In this document: positions 59,953 to 64,000 of the stretch, one piece after another
How positions within the stretch are numbered: the first letter of the stretch is position 1
Layout: every line of letters begins with the position of its first letter
DNA from: Streptomyces fildesensis
GTDB lineage: Bacteria > Actinomycetota > Actinomycetes > Streptomycetales > Streptomycetaceae
Assembly (NCBI RefSeq): GCF_016107395.1
Contig: NZ_JAAIKO010000017.1
Coordinates: forward strand, 62,001-126,000
Direction: 5' to 3'
Length of the DNA stretch: 64,000 nt
The notes under the pieces: generated by a model
Told to the model about the DNA's origin: nothing
What the model saw: only the letters and a program-made list of their open reading frames with translations
Database searches by the model: none
Position numbers and translations under genes: made by a program

Positions 59953-62868
59953 TCAGCGCATCTGACGGCGCACCAGCTCATGGAACATGCCGCCGGTGTC
60001 GGCGAGGAGTTCCGCGGGTGGACCCTGCTGGAGGACCCGGCCCTCCGACATGACGATCACGCGGTCGGCGTCCATGACGGTGGACAGCCGGTGGGCGATG
60101 ACGACGCGTGTCGAGCGCAGTTTGCGGGTGCTCTCGGTCACGACGCGCTGGGTCTCGTTGTCGAGGGCGCTGGTGGCTTCGTCGAAGAACAGGATGCGCG
60201 GGTGGCGGATCAGGGCCTGGGCGATCATCAGGCGCTGCCGCTGGCCGCCGGAGACGGTGCCGCCGCCGTCGGAGAGGACGGTGTGCATGCCCATCGGCAT
60301 GGCCTTGATGTCCTCGGTCAGGCCCGCCATCGCGGCCGCCTCCCAGGCCTCTTCCAGGGAGAACGTCTCGGAACCGCAGATGCAGTCCAGGATCGAGCCG
60401 GTGAACGGCTGCGCGTTCTGCAGGACGACCCCGCACTGGCGGCGCACGGCCGCCGGGTCGAGGGCCGTCAGGTCCTGACCGTCGTAGAGCACGCTGCCGG
60501 AGACCGGCCGGTCGAAGCCGATGAGCAGCCGGAGCAGCGTCGACTTGCCGCAGCCGCTGGACCCGACGATCGCGACGAACTCGCCCGGCAGGATCCGGAA
60601 CGACACGTTGTCGAGCACCAGTGGCGCGTCGTCGGCGTACCGGAACGACAGCTGCTTGACCTCGATCTCGCCGGACAGGACGCCCGGCTGTATGGTGCCG
60701 CCGCCGACCTCGGGCACCTCGTCGAGCAGCGGTTTGATCTGCTCGAACAGCGGCAGGACGGAGACGGCGGAGATGAGTGCGCCGGTCAGCTGGGTCACCG
60801 ATGTCAGCAGCATGGTCACTGCGGTGTTGAAGGTGAGGAAGCTGCTGGCCGACAGGGTCCCGCGGGCCGGACCTGCGAGCAGCATGAACATGACGAGGGT
60901 GCAGAGCGGCAGATAGACCGCGTTGACGACCGTGATCAGGTTCTTGATCCGGCCCACGCGCTGCTGCAGCTCGCGGCTGCGGGCGAACTCGCGGGCCCAG
61001 GACGCGTAGGCGAAGCTCTCCGCCGCGGCGACACGCAGTTTGGGCAGTCCGCGCAGCGTCTGGAACGCCTGGTTGTTGAGCTTGTTGCCGAGCGCGATCA
61101 GCCGGCGCTGCCACCGCAGTTGCCACAGCCCCAGGCCGAGGAACACCGCGCCGATCACGGTGAGCATCGCCATCGCCAGCAGGGCCAGCATGGGGCTGTA
61201 CCAGAGCAGCAGAGCGAGGTTCACGGCGCCGACGGTGCCCGCCTGCACGGCCACCGAGCTGATGCCGGACAGCACGCGGCGGATGGCACTGATGCCCATG
61301 GCGGCGCTGGCCAGCTCTCCGGTGGAGCGCCCGGCGAAGAACTTCGTCGGCAGGCGCAGCAGCCGGTCCCAGACGGCCGGCTGGAGTGTGGACTCGATGC
61401 GCCCTTCCATGCGCAGGATGGAGATGTTCTCCAGCAGCATGAAGGCGGCCGAGACGATGGTGGTGGCGACGATCGCCAGCGAGGTCTGGACGATGAGGCT
61501 GTTCTCGGCGTTCGGTACGTAGACGCCGAGCACCTGTCCCGTCGCGATGGGCACCAGCGCGCCCAGTCCGACCGCGACCAGACCGCCCAGGATCAGGTTG
61601 CGCAGGTCAGCCCGGGTGCCGCGCAGACTGAAGCGGAGCAGCCGCCAGGCGGCTATGGGCTGGTCGGGCAGCGGACGGTAGAACATGACGGCGCGGGGCT
61701 GGAACGCGGCCGCGGCCGCGCCCCCGCCCGTACTCCCGATGCGCGTCCGCTCGCCGGTGACCGGATCCACCGCCTCGTATCTGCCGCGCCGCCACAGCAG
61801 CGCGACCGGGGCGCCCGTACCGGCCCGGTGGCCCAGCAGGGGGCCGGAGTTCTCCCGCCACCAGCGGCCGTCGAGTCGGACCGTGCGGGTGCGGAAGCCC
61901 GAGCTCACCGCGATGCGCTCGACCGGGCTCGACCGTCCGTTCGCCGAGCCGCCCTCCACGGGCGCCGAGACGGTGATCCCGGCCGCGTCGGCGACTCTGC
62001 GGCAGGCGGCGAGTGTGGCGTCGTCGGTGCCCTCGGCCGGGTGGGACGGGGCCCTGCCTCCCGGCCTGTCGATGGAGGCCAGCAGCGCCTGGTCCGCCTG
62101 CGCGCGCACCGTCCGGCCGGCCTCGATGCCGGCCGCTGTCCGGTTCTCATGGGCGCGCTCGATGCGTTCGATCCAGCGGTCCAGCGCGAACAGCAGCCGG
62201 GACTGCTGATTGACCACCCGCTGCCACATCGCACCGTCGATGAGCAGGTCGGCGGCCGCCTCGCTGCTGAACGCGGCGCCGTACTGCACGCTGCCGGGGG
62301 CCACCGGCATCCACAGGATGTTGTCGTCGGCCGCTTCGTACTCCGCGGCCGGCTCCGCCGTTCCCGGTCCATGGCCCGGCTGACCGTCGTGGGGCGCCTC
62401 GAACAGGACGCGCAGGCTGCGTCCGACCCCGCGGGCGAACGCGTCCTCCAGCGGGCTGAGGGGCACTTCGTAGCCGCTGTACGCCTGCTGGTCCGGGTAT
62501 CCGGCGTACCCGCCTCCGCCGTACCCGGGCCCGAACAGTTCCCGCAGCTGGATCCGGCGCAGTTCGCACCCTTGCAGGGGCCGTCCGACGAGGGTGTGGC
62601 GCGGGCCTTCCGCCGGTCCGAGCACCAGGGTTCCCGTTTCGAGCCGGCCGAGGAAGTGCCAGTGCCCCTGGTTTCCGGCGTCGACCGCGAACAGGTCCAT
62701 CGCCCCGCCCACGACGAGCCACAGCACATGGGGCCCCTCGAGGCTCATGCTGCGGGCGCCGGCGCAGTCGACGGGCTGTCCCAGACCGCCGAGGGCACCG
62801 ACCACCACATCGCCGGGCACGGCGCCCGGCACGGCGTCGGCGATCACGGGGTTCTGGACGGATGTCAT
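59953..62868 (-). CDS. NHLP-type bacteriocin ABC exporter, permease/ATPase protein
   Basis: 971 residues. The N-terminal ~430 residues include a cNMP-like/adaptor region with ADDNILWMPVAPGSVQYG; no C39 peptidase is present. Helices follow at about 430-720. The ATPase has Walker A GSSGCGKST near 770, signature VSGGQRQR and Walker B ILFFDEATSAL. This matches the second exporter subunit of NHLM/NHLP bacteriocin systems (TIGR03797-type), which work with a peptidase-type partner to cleave and export leader peptides. Its start overlaps the partner stop (ATGA). A precursor peptide was not found inside the window. Confidence 0.9.
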   Translation of the reverse strand: MTSVQNPVIADAVPGAVPGDVVVGALGGLGQPVDCAGARSMSLEGPHVLWLVVGGAMDLFAVDAGNQGHWHFLGRLETGTLVLGPAEGPRHTLVGRPLQGCELRRIQLRELFGPGYGGGGYAGYPDQQAYSGYEVPLSPLEDAFARGVGRSLRVLFEAPHDGQPGHGPGTAEPAAEYEAADDNILWMPVAPGSVQYGAAFSSEAAADLLIDGAMWQRVVNQQSRLLFALDRWIERIERAHENRTAAGIEAGRTVRAQADQALLASIDRPGGRAPSHPAEGTDDATLAACRRVADAAGITVSAPVEGGSANGRSSPVERIAVSSGFRTRTVRLDGRWWRENSGPLLGHRAGTGAPVALLWRRGRYEAVDPVTGERTRIGSTGGGAAAAAFQPRAVMFYRPLPDQPIAAWRLLRFSLRGTRADLRNLILGGLVAVGLGALVPIATGQVLGVYVPNAENSLIVQTSLAIVATTIVSAAFMLLENISILRMEGRIESTLQPAVWDRLLRLPTKFFAGRSTGELASAAMGISAIRRVLSGISSVAVQAGTVGAVNLALLLWYSPMLALLAMAMLTVIGAVFLGLGLWQLRWQRRLIALGNKLNNQAFQTLRGLPKLRVAAAESFAYASWAREFARSRELQQRVGRIKNLITVVNAVYLPLCTLVMFMLLAGPARGTLSASSFLTFNTAVTMLLTSVTQLTGALISAVSVLPLFEQIKPLLDEVPEVGGGTIQPGVLSGEIEVKQLSFRYADDAPLVLDNVSFRILPGEFVAIVGSSGCGKSTLLRLLIGFDRPVSGSVLYDGQDLTALDPAAVRRQCGVVLQNAQPFTGSILDCICGSETFSLEEAWEAAAMAGLTEDIKAMPMGMHTVLSDGGGTVSGGQRQRLMIAQALIRHPRILFFDEATSALDNETQRVVTESTRKLRSTRVVIAHRLSTVMDADRVIVMSEGRVLQQGPPAELLADTGGMFHELVRRQMR

Positions 62869-64000
62869 CTCAGTGCTCCCTGACGAGCTCGGCGTACGGC
62901 CCCCCGGCCGCGATCAGGTCCTCGTGCCGACCGCGCTCCACGACCGTGCCGTGGTCGAGCACGACGATCTCGTCGCTGTCGCGCACCGTGCTCAGCCGGT
63001 GCGCGATCACCACGCAGGCACAGCCCCGCCGCCGCAGATTGTCGATGATCACCTGCTCGGTCTCGGCGTCCAGGGCGCTGGTCACCTCGTCGAGGACCAG
63101 GACGCTGGGGCGGCGGACCAGGGCCCGGGCGATCTCCAGCCGCTGCCGCTGGCCTCCGGAGAAGTTGCGGCCGTCCTGCTCGACCCGGCTGTGGATGCCG
63201 CCGGGACGCCGGGCGACCGTGTCGTGGATGGCGGCGTCCTTGAGCGCGGCGATGACGTCGTCGTCCGGTATCGACGGATCCCACAGCGCGACGTTGTCCC
63301 GGACGGTGCCCTCGAAGAGGAAGACGTCCTGATCGACGAAGGAGACCGAGGCGGACAGCGCGCTGCGGGAGATCTCGTCGAGCCGCTGCCCGTCGATGCG
63401 GATCGCGCCCTCCCACGGGTTGTAGAGACCCGAGATCAGCCGGGACACCGTGGACTTGCCGCTGCCGGAGCCGCCGACCAGCGCGACCTGCCGGCCGGGG
63501 CCGACCGACAGCGAGAAGTCGGTGAGCAGCGGTTTGTCGAGCGGGCTGTAGCCGAAGGTGACGTTCTCCAGTGTCACGTGCCCCTTGAGCCTGCGGGTGC
63601 TCGCGGCCGGCTCGCTGCGGGAGTACAGGCCGTCCACCGGGAAGCTCTCGACGTCCTTGAGCCGGGCCACGTCGGCCGCGAAGTCCTGGATCCGGCCGGC
63701 CACCCCGTTGAGCCGGGTGACCGGTGCGGTGAAGCTGGTCACCAGCGCCTGGAAGGCGACGAGCAGACCGATGGAGATGTGGCCCTCCACCGCCCGCAGC
63801 CCGCCGATCCACAGGATCAGTGCGCTGTTGAGCGCCGCGAGGGTGGGCGCGACGACGGCGAGTACCGCGCTGGGCACGCCGAGCCGCTGCTGCCCGTCCA
63901 GGGTCGTGGCGTGCTGGCCGGCCCAGCGGCGGAAGTAGCCGTTCTCGGCGCCGGTCGCCTTCATCGTCTCGATGAGCTGGAGCCCGCCGTACGAGGTGTT
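62865..64000 (-). CDS. NHLP-type bacteriocin ABC exporter, peptidase-type subunit (5' part outside window)
   Basis: The last ~378 residues of a larger protein are seen. They hold membrane segments (ALNSALILWIGGLRAVEGH and GLLVAFQALVTSF), then an ATPase with GGSGSGKST, FSGGQRQR and VLVLDEVTSAL. The missing N-terminus should carry a C39 double-glycine peptidase if it is the TIGR03796-type partner. It cuts off NHLP leaders during export. Translationally coupled to the downstream subunit. Start lies beyond 64000. Confidence 0.88.
   Translation of the reverse strand, partial: HLVRRAPAHRDDEGDRRRERLLPPLGRPARHDPGRAAAARRAQRGTRRRRAHPRGAQQRTDPVDRRAAGGGGPHLHRSARRLPGAGDQLHRTGHPAQRGGRPDPGLRGRRGPAQGRRELPGGRPVLPQRAGREHPQAQGARDTGERHLRLQPARQTAAHRLLAVGRPRPAGRAGRRLRQRQVHGVPADLGSLQPVGGRDPHRRAAARRDLPQRAVRLGLLRRSGRLPLRGHRPGQRRAVGSVDTGRRRHRRAQGRRHPRHGRPASRRHPQPGRAGRPQLLRRPAAAAGDRPGPGPPPQRPGPRRGDQRPGRRDRAGDHRQSAAAGLCLRGDRAPAEHGARQRRDRRARPRHGRGARSARGPDRGRGAVRRARQGALR

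Noticed and set aside
59011-62883. 1290-codon plus-strand frame
   Set aside because: It is the antisense of the permease and NHLP exporter genes, rich in Gln/His/Arg/Gly, with no family resemblance.
1-64000. CRISPR arrays, tRNA and rRNA genes
   Set aside because: No regularly spaced repeats with unique spacers and no tRNA- or rRNA-like segments were seen.

Overview
The window is about 70% GC or higher, with strong third-codon-position G/C bias, many leaderless genes, GTG/TTG starts, ATGA-type stop/start overlaps, several TetR regulators, DUF317-type proteins and an EF-Tu3-like gene. All of this points to a Streptomyces or close streptomycete chromosome, probably an arm or accessory region because biosynthetic, exporter and decayed mobile-element genes are mixed with housekeeping-like ones. 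No tRNA, rRNA or CRISPR array was recognised. The window cuts a hotdog thioesterase gene at its left edge and a peptidase-type ABC exporter at its right edge.

Left third (1-21 kb): mostly single genes. These are a membrane-anchored P/Q-rich protein, an MFS transporter, a spermidine-synthase-like enzyme, a patatin lipase, a divergent second EF-Tu, a VTT-domain membrane protein followed by a 5'-truncated uppP remnant, a pentapeptide protein with a cysteine-rich head, a CHAP/peptidoglycan-binding protein without signal peptide, an HAD hydrolase, an oxidoreductase/HxlR pair, an ArsR-type regulator/MFS operon with a striking 17-bp inverted-repeat operator, lipoproteins, a CapA-like protein and a flavin reductase. 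Two paralogous 52-aa genes of unknown function lie 3.9 kb apart, both apparently transcribed leaderless.

21-25.5 kb: a decayed mobile island. It holds a 5' fragment of a serine recombinase, a 3' fragment of a tyrosine integrase, an intact DUF6000-like gene, and two broken DUF317 genes. One DUF317 gene is split by an intact IS481-type element with recognisable inverted repeats and a 6-bp target duplication.

25.5-42 kb: a membrane Ser/Thr kinase beside a membrane-anchored solute-binding-like protein. Then comes a compact cluster encoding a fold-type-III PLP decarboxylase, a phytanoyl-CoA-dioxygenase-family hydroxylase, a DUF6271/GT-A-like protein, a GNAT acetyltransferase and an MFS exporter. 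It is preceded by a DasR-like site and looks like a small, unfamiliar natural-product pathway. A 1032-aa membrane patatin, another MFS, an O-methyltransferase and a divergent TetR with a 27-bp palindromic operator follow.

42-47 kb: a glycerolipid module, TetR-GlpD on one strand and an alkyl-DHAP-synthase-like flavoprotein plus diacylglycerol kinase on the other. It has the same order as the mycobacterial Rv2249c-Rv2252 locus. 47-59.9 kb: a glycolipid-binding-domain protein with its TetR, an amino-acid permease plus amidohydrolase, a sugar ABC importer operon without ATPase, a secreted ricin-lectin protein and a second amino-acid permease. 59.9-64 kb: two NHLP-type bacteriocin ABC exporter genes that mark the edge of a probable RiPP cluster continuing beyond the window.
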